A stretch of DNA of 64,000 nt from Trichoplax sp. H2. Taxonomy: Eukaryota > Placozoa > Uniplacotomia > Trichoplacea. Position 1 is the stretch's first letter. Each line of letters opens with the position of its first letter. The DNA is taken from the NCBI GenBank assembly GCA_003344405.1, contig NOWV01000015.1, forward strand, positions 62,001 through 126,000. Direction: 5' to 3'. Position numbers and translations under genes: made by a program. The notes below the pieces were generated by a model, which was given only the letters and a program-made list of their open reading frames with translations, ran no database searches and had not been told where the DNA came from. This document shows, one piece after another, positions 1 to 13,500 of the stretch.

Positions 1-1109
1 CGAGACGATTGCTATTTCCTCCATCATAACGTGAGGTAAGATTGATTGGTAAGGTAAGTTAGCCTACCGTGCTCGGCTTTCATCGAGCAAACCATGTAGG
101 CACTTGTTGATATGGAGAGTGGCATGCCCCATCGTTACTACGATACGCTATCTACGGTGGCTCAGAACGGGGCCAGGCCAGGTGACCCGACCAACATGTC
201 ACCGTGATGTAGGTGACGTTATCGAATCGCGAGCGAACAGACAGCTGACGGCAAGTAGGCGAGAAGCTGACGACAGCAACCTGACCAAGCCCTAAGATAG
301 TAGTGAGCTGACTAAAATAGTGTCGCTGTCGTCGTCACGTCCGTCCCTAGCCTGTCGTTCTGGGCCGCAGTACAGTCTGTTCTAGAGTCTATAGTACTGT
401 AGAAAACGCGAAAGACAGCCTTGGTCCTGGTCTCGACGAGTCGTATACAGTACGTACAGTACAGTAGATCATAACGGTTTGAACTGATGGATCGATGGAT
501 CTGATAGACCCTTTCTCAGGTCAAGAGTGGACGACCGAGCACTACAGTACAGTACTCGAATACGGTACTGTACAGTATGTACTGTACACTGTACACTGTA
601 CAGTACTACAGTACACGTCAGTACAGTAAAGGACGAATCGTGTGAGAGGGTGACGTCGAGTGACCATCACGAGTTCTAGCGCATGACACAGCGGTCCAAC
701 GAGTGTCCTGAATAACGTGCGGATGTCAGTACTCATGCCTACCGGATTGTTATCTAATGACGTTATCTTCTATAACGATGAAATCGATTCTTTACTAGTG
801 AATACGATCTAGAGGAAAGGGCAAAGATTAGAAGAAATTCTCGCCATTCGTCAACGTAATAAAGCAAAAACCACCTGAAAGTTTAGCCGTCGACGTACAG
901 TAGATTGATTCTGGTGGAAAATTACGATTACTGCCTCGTTGAAGCATCTTTTCTTGGCTGTTACGAAAGTCATAGTTTATATAAGCCATCAGTCAAATTG
1001 TTGGATGGTGACCAATCTTTCAACGCTACAATTATTGGTATTAAAAGGCTAGTGAAGGAAAAGACATAGCTGATTTTGGAAGAGAATTACATTATACTAC
1101 TAAGACATC
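1..1109. other. Intergenic DNA upstream of the CRT-like gene
   Basis: No convincing exon is seen. Short open frames here are in GTAC-repeat DNA and show no family resemblance. The stretch holds a cluster of palindromic GTACAGTAC-type words at about 370-630 (listed separately), then plain AT-rich sequence leading to the start codon at 1110, which presumably contains the promoter and 5' UTR. Confidence 0.5.
370..630. repeat. Cluster of GTACAGTAC / GTACTGTAC palindromic words
   Basis: Repeated CAGTAC and GTACTG words occur singly at about 370-400 and densely at 446-471 and 540-628, in both orientations, so the strand can fold on itself. The same vocabulary forms the large array at 21170-22600 and the cluster at 28260-28875. 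It ends about 480 bases before the CRT-like start codon. Confidence 0.7.
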
Positions 1110-2709
1110 ATGATGGAATCGAATGAATCAACTCCTTTAATAAATGGCTCAACCAATCATAACCATGGAGATGGGATTGATATCGTTAACAATAGTAAAG
1201 AGGATGTACCTAGTTTAGATACAGTTACTATACCCATATGTAATGTGGTCATCACTCGATCCACTGCAAGTATATTCATAGCTGTCATTAATGTTCTTAG
1301 CCAAGTTGGAATGAATATTAGTTTACCTACTCTTTCCAAAACGATCGAATCTGGTCACTGTCATAGTAATCAGTTTTTTGTCCTATTTTATTCTGGTTTG
1401 TGGTTCCCCATTCTTTTTTGGGCCGCTGTTGTGATCGTCAAACTATGCCGTCCAACTTTTAACGTCAGGACTTACACTTCTCACAAATATTTAATTCTTT
1501 TGGGAGCATTAAACGCTGTCAATGGATTATTGGTGGTATATGCTAGTCCACCCAGTAGAACATCGCCCAGTTTACAAGCTATTCTAAGCACAACTATAAT
1601 CCCTTACACAGTTGTCTTGCGTTATATCATTTTAAGAAAAGGTGTTAGCTACGGCCGATTGATATGCACCGTTGGTACCCTAATTGGGCTGTTTATCTCC
1701 TTGGAGCCAAACATCTTTAATATTAATCAAAAACAAAGTAGTGGATCGGCCTCAGCTATATGGCCTTTCGTGTTCGCACTAGGATTTTTGCCAGTTGGTG
1801 TTGCAAATGTACTACAAGAACGAGAGATCATGAAAGATAATAGGGTTAGCTGCAAACTTGATATTATACCAAAGAGTCATTTTATCGATAGTGTTACAGA
1901 CAATCTACCAAGTATTAGTAATTATGCTAAGATAGATAGCTTAAAAATGCACCATTTTCCCTTAAATTTCATACTCATTGTAGGAAGAATCATTGGTATT
2001 TGAAGCATGGATGCAAGTTTATAATTTTGCTGGTTTATCCATGTTGTTTTGGACCGATTTCATTCCTGGCTTTGGAGAAGTAAGTTATAATTACTCTATT
2101 GATAATTATGATGATATTATCAGCTAAGAAAATTTTGATACTTAAATACCATCCTACCATATAACACTATAATTATGTAGGCTCCACTCACGACAATAGC
2201 CAATAGCGCGTTGTCTACTTAAATTAGCTACAGTAAAGGCATTATGCCATATCGATAAACTAATTATTATAATCTTTAACGGCTAGGCAAAAACATTTAA
2301 GCAATTTCAAAATCAGATGAACTGCGGTTTCATGTCTCAATTTACTGGAAATAAATTTGTTCACTTTCCATGGGCAGCTGGTTCGGCTTGGGTTTTCATT
2401 ATTTTTTACTGTATAGCAAATATGTCTTCCCTACTACTAATCCGGTATGCTGATGGGGCAATCTATCTTGTGGTTGTTCAAGCACTTGTTACCCCATTGG
2501 CTGCCTTCTTTTGGACACTTTTTACTCTTGATAACGGCTTCCATTGGCATCCCAATTTTTCTGTTTCTACTGGGTTTATTGTGGGAGGAGTAGCGGTAAT
2601 ATTGCCATGCGTGATACTTTATAATTATTTTGGGATGAAGGAACAACAAGAAGCACAAAGACAACTAGAAAATTCTCATTCGCATAAGAAAGAGAGCAAG
2701 GAAATATAG
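1110..2709 (+). CDS. Chloroquine-resistance-transporter-like (CRT-like) membrane transporter, 3 exons
   Basis: Exons 1110-1844, 1984-2079 and 2317-2709, all phase 0, join to 407 residues. The CRT family (drug/metabolite transporter superfamily) moves amino acids, peptides or glutathione-related solutes across vacuolar, lysosomal or plastid membranes; the substrate here cannot be read from sequence. Visible: a hydrophilic N-terminus (about 1-48, with an acidic stretch followed by LLN-like STPLING), then about ten hydrophobic helices from residue 50 to 385, and a charged C-tail. Family-like segments are LSTTIIPYTVVLRYIILRKG in exon 1, the NVLQERE stretch before the first intron, and WMQVYNFAGLSMLFWTDFIP in exon 2. 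Donors are GTTAGC and GTAAGT; acceptors are TAG and CAG. ATG codons at 1110 and 1113 are both possible starts. The length is close to other CRT-like proteins. The next gene on this strand is 8 kb away. Confidence 0.85.
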
Positions 2710-3999
2710 TAGCTGAGTAGATGCTAAAATTGTTCAAACTGAAAGTAATATGGAGCCTTAATTTCAGAAATTCACTGCATGTAATATATTTTAACCATAT
2801 TTGCTATACAACAAAAACCTCTGACTTTTACACTAATTGTTGGTGCGCAGATATTACCTGTAGTTTGTATTTTCATAAATGCTTATCATAAAACGGCGTC
2901 ATTAAAAGAATCTAGGTCGTTATTCATCTCAAATGTATTCGATACACTCTAGGTGTAACAATATTCTTTTCTAAACATGTTAAGTTCCTGTTAGAATACA
3001 TTTATTTATCGATACTGGGGTTTTACCCTGTTATACTGTAACAGACACTTAGCAAATTACAACTGTCAAAGTATTGATTGTCATATTTTAAAAATTTGTA
3101 ATTGAAGAACCTTGTACAGAACTGAAATCCCTTATTGATATAGTTTTATTGTTCGATAGGTAACGGTATTTTATAATAAACGATTATAATTTAAAATACA
3201 ATCTCATATTTAGTTAACAGTATTAGAGACATTCTTACAAATTTATACTTTTGCTAAATGTTAAAAAATAAAAAGTCTTTATTATAAATTTAAATTTAAA
3301 AATAAAATAAAATGGAAGCCAACTTTCTTATTAAATGATGTTATATTACATAATCATATGTGCAATTTTATCTACGTTTTAATTGATGGATAACATAATT
3401 CCTACCATAGTAGCGAGGTTTCTAAACTATTACCAACTTGACCTTATGTCTATATAGGCGTACTGTACTGTAGATGGAGGATAGATTAGATTTTACTTTT
3501 GGTGCAGAATGACAGCCAATGAAGAGGGATAGAGCCTTGTTTTATAGTACTGTATTTCAAAGAAAGATATAATTTCATCATCTGAATAACTTTGCAATCA
3601 ATATAGTATATGGTTTCTGAATGGTAGTTCCAAGCTCTAACTAATGCTTAATGAAGATAACGCAGGAAAGTTTGGATTGTTATAGCCGGCTAACTTACAG
3701 TATCCTCATTTCCTGTATGCTGATTTTTAACTTGATTGAATTAAGTCGACGTACGGGGTAAAGCTTCTCTTCGATTCGATGGTTAATATTTATTAATGTC
3801 GTAGTAATAATTAACTAGCGAAACCCAAAGAGATTCCATGACAACATAGTGCGATTTTTAGGTAATAATTATATTAGAGAATAGCAGTGTGACACACGTA
3901 CAATCACATTAATATTATTTGATTAATTATAATCCCCCCGCCCGCTGAAGACGTGGTACTCTTTATCACTCTTTGATACAAGTAATGTAATTATTTGTA

Positions 4000-4740
4000 G
4001 TTGAGAGCCTATAAATCAGTTTAGATGGGGCAGTCCCAAGCCAGTAAAGTCAGAAAATAGCCCGTAGAGACAAACACCATCAATGGATTACCATCTTACC
4101 ACAGATCTATAGCACAGTACGTATAATGATAATGGTTAGATGAAGTATATGTGCATCGTACCGTATTATAGCATTATTCTCCTGTACTTGATAAGAATGA
4201 TTTGATGCTTTAAAAGATGGTCTACAAATCAATTTATCTGCCATAAAGAGATCAAGCCAGTCAATTACCCCGGCACAGTATTACTATTAAATATGGATGT
4301 ATCCTACCGTGTGATAGCATCATTCTTCTGTACTTAACGTAAAATAATTAATTTAAAAGACAGTCTACAAATCAGTTTATCTGCCAACAGACCAAGCAAG
4401 TCAATTACTAAGGTACAGTAAAAGTAGAATAATATAATTAGATGAACTAAATGTGCATCCTATCGTATAGTAGCAACATTCTTCTGTACTTAACGGAGAT
4501 TATTGAATAATTTAAACGGCAGTCTACAAATCAGTTTAGATGCCAACAGGCTAAGCCAATCAATTACTACGGCATAGTATCAGCATAATAGTAGGGTGAA
4601 TTACACTAGCTGTACATCGTATCGCATAAGAGCGACATTCTTCTGTACTGGATGAAAATTATTGGATTATTTCAAAGACTGTCTACTAATTAGTTTAGAT
4701 TCCAGCAGACCAGTAAAATTAGAAAGACAAACACCGTAAA
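4000..4740. repeat. Decayed tandem repeat, about 5 copies, period about 143-159
   Basis: The word TCTACAAATCAGTTTA and close variants recurs at 4221, 4364, 4523 and 4682, with a partial copy near 4010. Each copy also carries a 'CATTCTTCTGTACTTAACG' segment and an 'AAGCCAGTCAATTACTACGG' segment in the same order. Copies differ by many substitutions and small indels, so the array is old. Confidence 0.8.
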
Positions 4741-4977
4741 ATTGATTATCCTCTGACTCCGGTGCAGCATAGCGATAATGCAGTATGTGAACGTACTACA
4801 GTACGCAAGTCAATTCTCTGATGGCGTAAAAGATAGAAAGAAAGTACAACACTACAGACAGTATTCTATCCAATGTACAATTCACTAAACGTTCAAGAAC
4901 TAGCCGGTGATTAATCATGAATATACGCGTATACAGTAGTATCCCTCTGTTTATGCTTCTAGAGTATATTATCATTC

Positions 4978-5118
4978 ATGATAGACTATCCGATCCAGTA
5001 ATCTATGGTATAGTATAAATTCTCATCGATAATAAACTACCGTAAGTCAAATAAGGGTATTCCCCTATTAACGACACTCGAGTGCATCATGATCGACTAT
5101 CGAATCCATTAATCCATA
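4978..5118. repeat. Two-copy tandem repeat, period about 110
   Basis: A CATGATAGACTATCCGATCC segment at 4978 recurs at 5088 as CATGATCGACTATCGAATCC, each followed by a similar TTAATC/ATAATC tail. Only two copies can be seen. Confidence 0.55.
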
Positions 5119-7599
5119 GCTTAAAATGCACAAGAAATCTATACTAGAACTATATCAATTCCTGTCTATTCGCAAGCAGACTTGCAAACATCAAACAAAA
5201 GAATATCGTTATCTAAGTAAAACAAGGGTATTGCTTGTAAGGGTATTGTTTGATGTCCGCTATCTAACTGCAGTATTGTACTGAGCGTACAATACGCCTT
5301 TGAAGTGGAAAAAAATCGATCGATTAATTAATTATATCGTCGAGTTGGTCAATGAGGATCGGATAACTTACAAAGTTTTGTATTGGCTACTACTTCTATT
5401 TTGTCTGGTGTTTTTTTTTATTCTTGTATCATCAAACGACTGTAAGGGTATTGACGTAGACAGGCCTCCAAGTGGAAGACCGTAGAGGATAGCTTGTATC
5501 GGATCGTTGCGCCAACACCAACTTTCCTATTTGGTCGAAAAATTTCAACATCGAGCCAAAACCATCCATCGCCAGCCATTTCTTTCTCCAAATTTGTAGT
5601 CATTCTTTGAATGAGACGAATGGTCAATCATCAAGATGGTATTATCGGAGAGGTAATGGAGGCTATTCCAATCTCTTTTTGACGTCATAGGTAGTCACGA
5701 ATGACTGCTATTGACGATGTACTTGCTCATAATCTCGCTTTTTATCTTACCATCTTGACCGTTGTCAAGTCCTATGTCTGATCAATCGCTTTTTATTTTC
5801 ACTAAATCACTTGTCACGAATGGAAAATAATTTCCTTTGCTGTAAAAGGATGACCATGACATTCGTTTTGTTACCAATTTCTGTTTGGGAGGGGGGCATT
5901 TTTTGTGGTCCAGTGATGATATGGAACAATGTTTTCTTTTACCCTTATCATTTTCATTTTCAGTTTTCTATTGAACTCGACCAATTAGTAAGAAAAATTA
6001 TAACGTATTATGTGTTGAAACGATTGGCGAATAGTGACATTATTATTTTGAACGTTAATATTAATTTAACAGCCTATTCCAGGGTAATTTATACGTTGTA
6101 ATGATTGCTGGCGTAGTCAGGCACATCCCATTTCCATTTCGAACTGAACGAGACAAGAAGTTTCACTTCGTGCCAACAACGTATTGGCTAACCCTAGACG
6201 GAGTTCATTAAAATAGGCAAACTATAACGATGGCCAATATTAACATAACAGGAATGGTAACGGCAATGGCCATCGTTCCGCTTTCATCATTTATAGTCCA
6301 ACGAGATTGTGTCAATTGCCACATCGTTACGATAATTGCACGATCATCCGCGTCTACAAGAATGCTATCCTAAAATACTACTGTATTATTTTTACGCCTA
6401 ACGTTGATAGCATCCATTATTCATTGTCAATAAGAAGCCTAGTTAAGCACTCTGTCTTCTCAAAATATACGAGTACGAGGAAAGAGTGTAATCTACTGGG
6501 GAGGGGGGCAATTCATTGTCTGCCTTGAATCCTTCAACTTAACTAGTCAAAATTGATTACTTAACATCCCAAATCGCACGATAATATTGTGGTAACAGTT
6601 GAACGAGTTAATTTGTTATGTTCTAACTAAAAAAATTGATTTCAAATACCTTTACAACGCTTTAGCTAAACTTGAATTCATGCACCATCGACGATGATGG
6701 TTTATAGCGTCAAAATAAAACACTTTAGTGTCCGTACAATGAATGATAGTCAGGGATAAACTTCGATTCAAAATTCTTTCCAGTAACGACACGAATTTCT
6801 TACTTTCGCTAATGAAATAGCGATCAAATCGATTGAAAATATTATTTTTCTCTCGGCGATCTTTCTATCCTTAATAAATAGCAAAAAATTATTCACACGG
6901 AATACCTTCACTACGCCTCGTATTCAAATTAAATTTGACTATAGCACTATTTTTTTCACTAAATTTTGACAGACAATCCACTCTATTAGAGAAATTAGCC
7001 GTGGTAAAATAAAAATATTTTTCTTTCACGGGATGCTAGTCCTTGGGTAACAATCACAACTACAGCATTGCAGTTCGAAGAGAAAACCAGCGCATAGGGT
7101 TGCCATAAAAACGACTCGGCGGTTACTACAAGAAATAGCGTCTTGTAGTCGTAACTTGCATTAGCCGGCAATAGATCAATAGTCTTAAGGAAACAACAAC
7201 TGCCATTTTTCACGGTCTATTTCACGAAAAGTAAAATAAAAATCAATGTAAAAAAATCAATCATCCTATATTACCCTATCAATCATAGTCTATCATTTTC
7301 TACAAGTTGATAGTCACTTGAAAATAGAATAGTAGCTAAAATCCTTTAGAATATCTGTTAATAGTAGATCGAATTTCAGTATGGATCTATAAATACATAA
7401 AATTAGATCTTTAAATTTTTGCACTTCCAATAGAGGAAATAACTTTGGTATCATATTAAAGAGTCAATTGAAACTGCAAACAATATCAAGATAATGTGAG
7501 TTTGAAACTAATATTACTGTATATATACAAGGACAAGATCTAGCATTTACGATGTAGAATTAGCAAAGAAAGAGATGGATCATTATATATCAAAGATTG

Positions 7600-8085
7600 C
7601 TCTATTAACGGACAGGATCCCTGTAGTGCTGCAAATCATTACCATACTACACCATTTGAAACGCTGGACTGGCTCCGAAATTGTTGTAAGGATAGAAGAA
7701 GTCTTATGCATGCCTTATAGGTATTTCTGTATGATTGTCAGCTTTACTGTACATTTAAGCGATCATGGCGAAGCATATTAATACAACATTACAATGAAAT
7801 CGAACGGGAGAATATAAAAATGATCATTTACATGAAAGATTACTTGAATAGTAGATAGGATACCCGTGTCAGATGATTACCATATTACACAAATTGAAAC
7901 GTTGGACTGGCTCCCAATTTGTTCAATTAATAGACAGACGAAAATATTATCTTTGCCTTTTTACAGATATTTCTGAGTGAATACCGACTTTACTACACAT
8001 TTAGGCGATCCGGGCTAAGCACATCAATACAGCGCTCTAATGAAACAGAACGTGAGAATATGGAAATAATTATTTACATCCACTT
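7600..8085. repeat. Two-copy direct repeat, period about 238
   Basis: The segment containing TTGAAACGCTGGACTGGCTC (about 7650) recurs as TTGAAACGTTGGACTGGCTC (about 7890). Similarity continues downstream through TTTACTGTACATTTAAGCGATC / TTTACTACACATTTAGGCGATC to an ATGATCATTTACAT-like end. The open frame in copy 1 is not kept in copy 2, so it is not a gene. Confidence 0.75.
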
Positions 8086-10020
8086 TATGATATCCTGTCT
8101 TGGTATAGATACGATAGTTTCTCAACGAACTAGGTGAAAATAATTTTGAATCCAGGCTTCATTTTCCCTTTTATCTACTCTTTTATCAATCAGGACTATG
8201 TCAAGCTTTAGGCAAGATTTTAATATTCAGAAGTCATTGTCGGATGTTCGCATTTACTGTAGATAAATTCGTACTTAAAACGAATGTGTTATATTAAAGC
8301 CAGTTATTTATTATACTAGTATGAGTAGTCAAATGGATGTTATGTTTTTTGCAAGAAAAATAGTTGGAAACAGTTTTAAATCTCAGTATAATTTCTCCCT
8401 TCTATTCTTCTCTTCACCCAATAAGATATTGTAAATTATTGCGCAAGATCAAATATGCTGTAGTTATCATCAGATGTTTACACCTTCTGTAGACGAAGCT
8501 GTATTTTAAGTGAATCTGTTCTGTTAATACTAATTATTTGTGGGCGCTAAAATAATATAGTCGTTTCCTGGCGATATAGATTTCTATTTCACAAATAATA
8601 TCTGAAATCCATCTTATCGTAGCTGAAGTAAAACGGAAACGAATTTAAATCTCCACTTTCTTGACACCCTTTCTTCATCTTAAGGTTAATCAAACACGAC
8701 ATTGTGGTTGCATGGAAGATCAACTAAGCGACAATTATAGTCTAATCTTGACGCTTACGTAACGCCATCTATAAGCAAATCTGTTATGATCAATTGAAAT
8801 ATGGATCAAAGCTAATAGTCTATGAACTCTGTAGGTAATTTTCAGGCTATCTTCATCTTCATTTCACAAATAATATCCGAAAAACTACTGGTACTATTAG
8901 CCAAAACCAACAGTTTCTATTGGTAATAGTAAAAAATCTTTTAAATCTCCACTTACATTGCTATTCTTTACTACATTCTTCGCCTTCAGCGATGTTGAAA
9001 AGTGCTACCCAGATCAAAGAGATGCTATCATTGTTATCGTCCGGGTATTTATTCTGACATAAAACTATATGTAAAGCAAAGCAGTCGCAATAAATTAATC
9101 CATGAATAAATACTGACAAAATGATAACTCTCCCGCTCGTTTATAAGCTATCTAAAAATCTATTTCATAAATAATTTCTGAAAGCAGCTTGTACCATTAC
9201 TCTAGATGATCTGTTTTCTCGGAAGCATCAAAAAAAAAGATGAAATCTGTAATTTCTGGTCTAATTTCAATGTTGACGAATCAAATCGAACATTCTTTAA
9301 GTCTCGTCAACATGAAATACCTACAAATTGTAGTGATCATTAAATATTCTTACACATAATTGTGCAAAAGGTGAATCTGTTATCATGAATTAATTTAATC
9401 ATTAATCTTGCAAGAATAGATGAAGATGGTTTACAGGCCATCTTCATATCAATTTCACCATTGCATCGACAATAGTATTCCGTACCAGTAGTCGACGGAG
9501 ATCATTCCTCTTTAGAAATGTTAAAAAAATAGCAACTTTCTGTTTTCTTTCCGCCTTTCCATGCCTTAATCAAAGCTGATTGGTGTTGAAGGCTTGTAAG
9601 CAAGATTAAATCAGCAACAGCTATTATTGGATATTGATGATAACACGAAACTGTGTATAAGTTACATCTGTTATAATAAATCAATTTATTTATCAACATT
9701 GGAAGACAAGAGTGACAACTCTATATCTTCTACGGTGTCTTTAATCAATATTACCAAAGCAGCATTATATCATAGCCGACAAATCGCTAGTACAATAGGT
9801 CAAATGGACACCTTAGAATTGCTGGAAATAGGAAAAAGATATTTTAAATTCCTTTTTTCTTTTTTACCTTTTAAATCTTCTATCAAACGTGATACTGTAG
9901 CATCCTTTTAAAAGTAAATTGACCGCAATGATCACCGGATATAAAGTATATGATCAAATAATTGGTTCATAAATCTGTAATCATTAACGGTAAACGAGTG
10001 AAAATTCTATATACATGTAT
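8085..10020. repeat. Decayed tandem array, about 6 copies, period about 270-300
   Basis: A recurring order of short words is visible: a 'CATTTCACAAATAATATCTGAAA' type segment (near 8586, 8860 and 9160), then 'TTTTAAATCTCCACTTTC' (near 8380, 8640 and 8940), then a 'GTGAATCTGTTAT' segment (near 8285, 8505, 8770, 9370 and 9660). Copies are strongly diverged and the borders are approximate. Confidence 0.6.
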
Positions 10021-10577
10021 AGCTTTAATATTATCTTTAAATCTAGTTTACAAATAATATCATCAATGAAAAAATAGTTGAAAAAATGGCTATATTTGAT
10101 ATTTATCTCTTAAAAATGTAAAAAAAAACTTTTAAAATTCCCTACTCTCCTTTCTTGTTATACATATCTTAACACAAAATCTACCATACGGTGGTGATTG
10201 TGAGATAATTATACTTTGACAACACCTTGTAGAAAATAAAGCAATGATGATCAACGTATTCATCAAATGTTAGATGAAGCGATAATTCCGTAGGCTGACT
10301 TGAAATTTTTTTTCGCAAGCAACGTCATAAATTATAAATTACTTCCAAATGGCATCATAAGATGTTTACTAGGTATCTTGCCTGCCTGAAGATATTATGT
10401 ATAATGCGACTACATACAATAAATCGCTATCCCATAATAAAATTAAATCAAAGCAAACCTATATTATTATAAACACTACATGAACAAAATACCACCAGCA
10501 AATAATAGCAAAAGTTTGTAAACATCCAATCTGTAATTGACGACTAGTAATCCAATCTATTTGACATAAGCTCATTT

Positions 10578-13500
10578 ATGAATAAACAATTCCTGAACAG
10601 ATTAATGCCAGTATTAGATTGCTATTAAGACTCTGGATGGAACTGAATTGCAACACGAGTATTTATTGTATATTCGATTTCTTTTTTTTATGGCGTTTAG
10701 TACAACATTTGCAAGCAGAGATTGGACAGCAAGGTAGCCGCTCTGCAAATTCTTCATCGAGAACTAGCATCCTGTCAATTAGAAAGGGATCTGTATAAAA
10801 CAAAGTACAATCAATTGGTAAGTTGCTAAAAACTTTTATATTTATGTTCGATAAATCGGTTACAGAACTTTTCAGTTATTTCCATTCTCAATCTACAACA
10901 ATGAATCGTAGCTTTCAGTAGTCTGATGATCCTACCGAACACTTAAAGCATCAGGCTCAGTATTTACTTTATGTTGTTAAATTACGGTATAAAGTTAGGC
11001 CATTATATCTGGTACAATAAGTATTTTTACTATGGTTTCACACAATGATTATTAAATGCTGCGCATACATATCGTTAATTGACGGTAATCAATACTTTTA
11101 TGGACTACTTTCTTCGTTCCCAACGTTCTTTAAGCTAAAAATGATCTCTTGATAATTTGTACGAGCCAACTCTTCCTATAATTCAACTTCGATACTAAAA
11201 CATTTGTGATAGTTTTATTAAAATTAGCTATTCACATTGGTTTATATTAGGCTACATAGATAACATAAAATAAAGCTGTGAGTAAAATAGGCAAGATGAA
11301 GACATAAACTCCCTTTAAACTGTATTTTTAGGTTAAATCTTTTGCTAAACCCTCGAATTAGCCTAATTAAATAGCAAATAACCATGATTTAGTTTGTACT
11401 CTTCTATGGCAGCAACACAGTCAATCTTATGAAGAAATAGATGCAGATAGTCTAAAAATCTGAAAGTCAGATATAACAGATTAATTTGCTTAGACAGATA
11501 TTAATAGCAAAGCATTATTAATGTTCAAATTGTACAATATTATCATACATCGCCTCAAGTTAATAATTTTTAAATATTTTACAAAAGAATATTTTAGAAA
11601 ACGTGATCATGAGCCAAAATGCTAAGAATGCTTCCTAGTCTAGATCGGAGCAAGATTCTGATGAATGCACAGTTTAATATTTGTTAAGCCTCTCAATTTG
11701 CTTCTTACAGGTACAAGAAAGAAATGGGGAAACCGTAACCTCATCGACAACTAAATATTCTTGGGTATCTAACTTGGATTAATGAGCACTATAGAAATTA
11801 ATTTCGGTCATGTAACTCTATTATTGCAGTATAGAAGTGCAAGACTTCAATTAGCCCTTGTTACAAAGTAGATTTCACTCCTATAACGATGCTATTGTCC
11901 TGCAGGAATGAAATACTTCGATTAGTCCTTGTCGTAAAATTAAAATTTACTCCTATAACCAAACTATTGCCCTATAGAAATGAAAAACTTCTATAACCCT
12001 CATTACAATACAAATTTCACTCATATAATGATGCTGTTCCGCTGCAAAAGGAAAGACTTCGATTAGCCGCTGTCGTAAAACAAATTTCACTCCTATACTG
12101 ATACTATTGCTCTACAGGAATGACAGACTTCGATCAAGCCGTTGCCGCAAAACAAATTTTACTATACTATTGCCTTGCATGAATGAAAGACCTTAGATTA
12201 GCTCTTGTTGCAAAATAAATTTCACTCCTATAACGGCACTATTACCCAGCAGAAACGAAAGCTTTAATAACCTTTATTGCAAACAAATGTCACCCATGCT
12301 ACGACACTGTTACTCTGTAGAAATGATAGACTTCGATTAGCCCTTATCACAAAATAAATTTGTCTGTCATTCTCAAAGCTAATTAATCGTTAATACGTAT
12401 CCGTTTATGTTATGGTCAAAGTACGCATACATAGAATGTAAATCAAATAGTATTGTTATAAATTTGTCCCAAATTTTTGGCACTTTGCATATGATGAAAT
12501 ACTGAGGCTAGAGGAAGTATCCATCTGCATGCAAAATAAACTGACTTTTATTGCCTGCTATTTAATGGAAATTATACTGCTATTAATGAATCAAATGTAA
12601 CTGTAAGTGAATACATGGAATTACTCTACGTATATTTCCTTCTATAAAAGGATGATGAGAAAGATGACAATTTTTACACGAAATCCTTGGACAGAGATGC
12701 GCGTTATATTCATGAATCAAGTCGTAATAAGGTAATTTTACTAAAGTGTACAATTATACCCTGCAACAGTATACTGTTCTAGATAATTGCAAACTTTATC
12801 AATCATACCATTTAATAAATGATGTACCGTATTCTATCGCCTTATTTAAGCATAAAAGTAAAGTAAGACGTAAGACAAGTCATTATGATTATGATTAATA
12901 GAGTAACAAATCCATATAATATTCAAATTCATGAGCTGATACATTTGAAATGCAAATCAAATCTTTTCAAATAGGGTATGATTCAAGTTTTATGCGATGC
13001 ACGGATGCAAATTAAACGCTTGCAACTAGATCTGGATCATATCAGACAAAGATTTTGCGAAGCCCAAGGAGATATTAAAGTAAATTATTATTTGTCCCTA
13101 TTGACTCTGAAATCGAACACGAATTATTTTCTTACTACTTCTCTCAATCTAATTTCATTTCTAGCTTTTGAGAGAAAAAGCTAAGCGGCGCCAGCAACAA
13201 ATGGTACGCAGTTTAACTCAAGAACACTCTCATATACAAGAAGACGAGCGTAAGAAATTAGTTTTGGAGCTGGAATCTGCTAATGAAAAGGTATATAGCC
13301 ATGAAAATTTGTGTAGTTTGAATATAGCTGTTGGGAATGTACCATTGCAATTGATTAATAGAATAATATAGTTTATTAATTATTTGATACTATGGTCTCA
13401 CAGATTATCCAATATGAACGATTTATTAAAGATGTAACCGATGAAAAAAGTGAATTAGAAATTGAAGTAATGTTGAGTACAATTATGGTTCATTTTATCC

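Larger units (their letters stand above)
2710..10577. other. Long gene-poor region with decayed tandem repeats
   Basis: No exon with both family resemblance and good splice signals is seen on either strand. An open frame ending near 5485 encodes a run of hydrophobic residues (WLLLLFCLVFFFILV) but lacks an ATG in frame. AATAAA words near 3266-3305 could serve as poly(A) signals of the CRT-like gene. Most of the stretch from 4000 to 5120 and from 7600 to 10020 is degenerate tandem repeat, listed separately. The rest is plain AT-rich DNA. Confidence 0.5.

Noticed and set aside
5300-5485. Hydrophobic open frame with a WLLLLFCLVFFFILV run
   Set aside because: It has no ATG in frame, and the hydrophobic run is a T-rich tract read as Leu/Phe. 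No adjoining exon was found.
5811-6101. Open frame of 96 codons
   Set aside because: No family resemblance, no compatible splice partners, biased toward residues encoded by AT-rich codons. Treated as chance.
9627-9911. Open frame of 94 codons
   Set aside because: It lies within the decayed tandem array at 8085-10020 and is not kept in the other copies.
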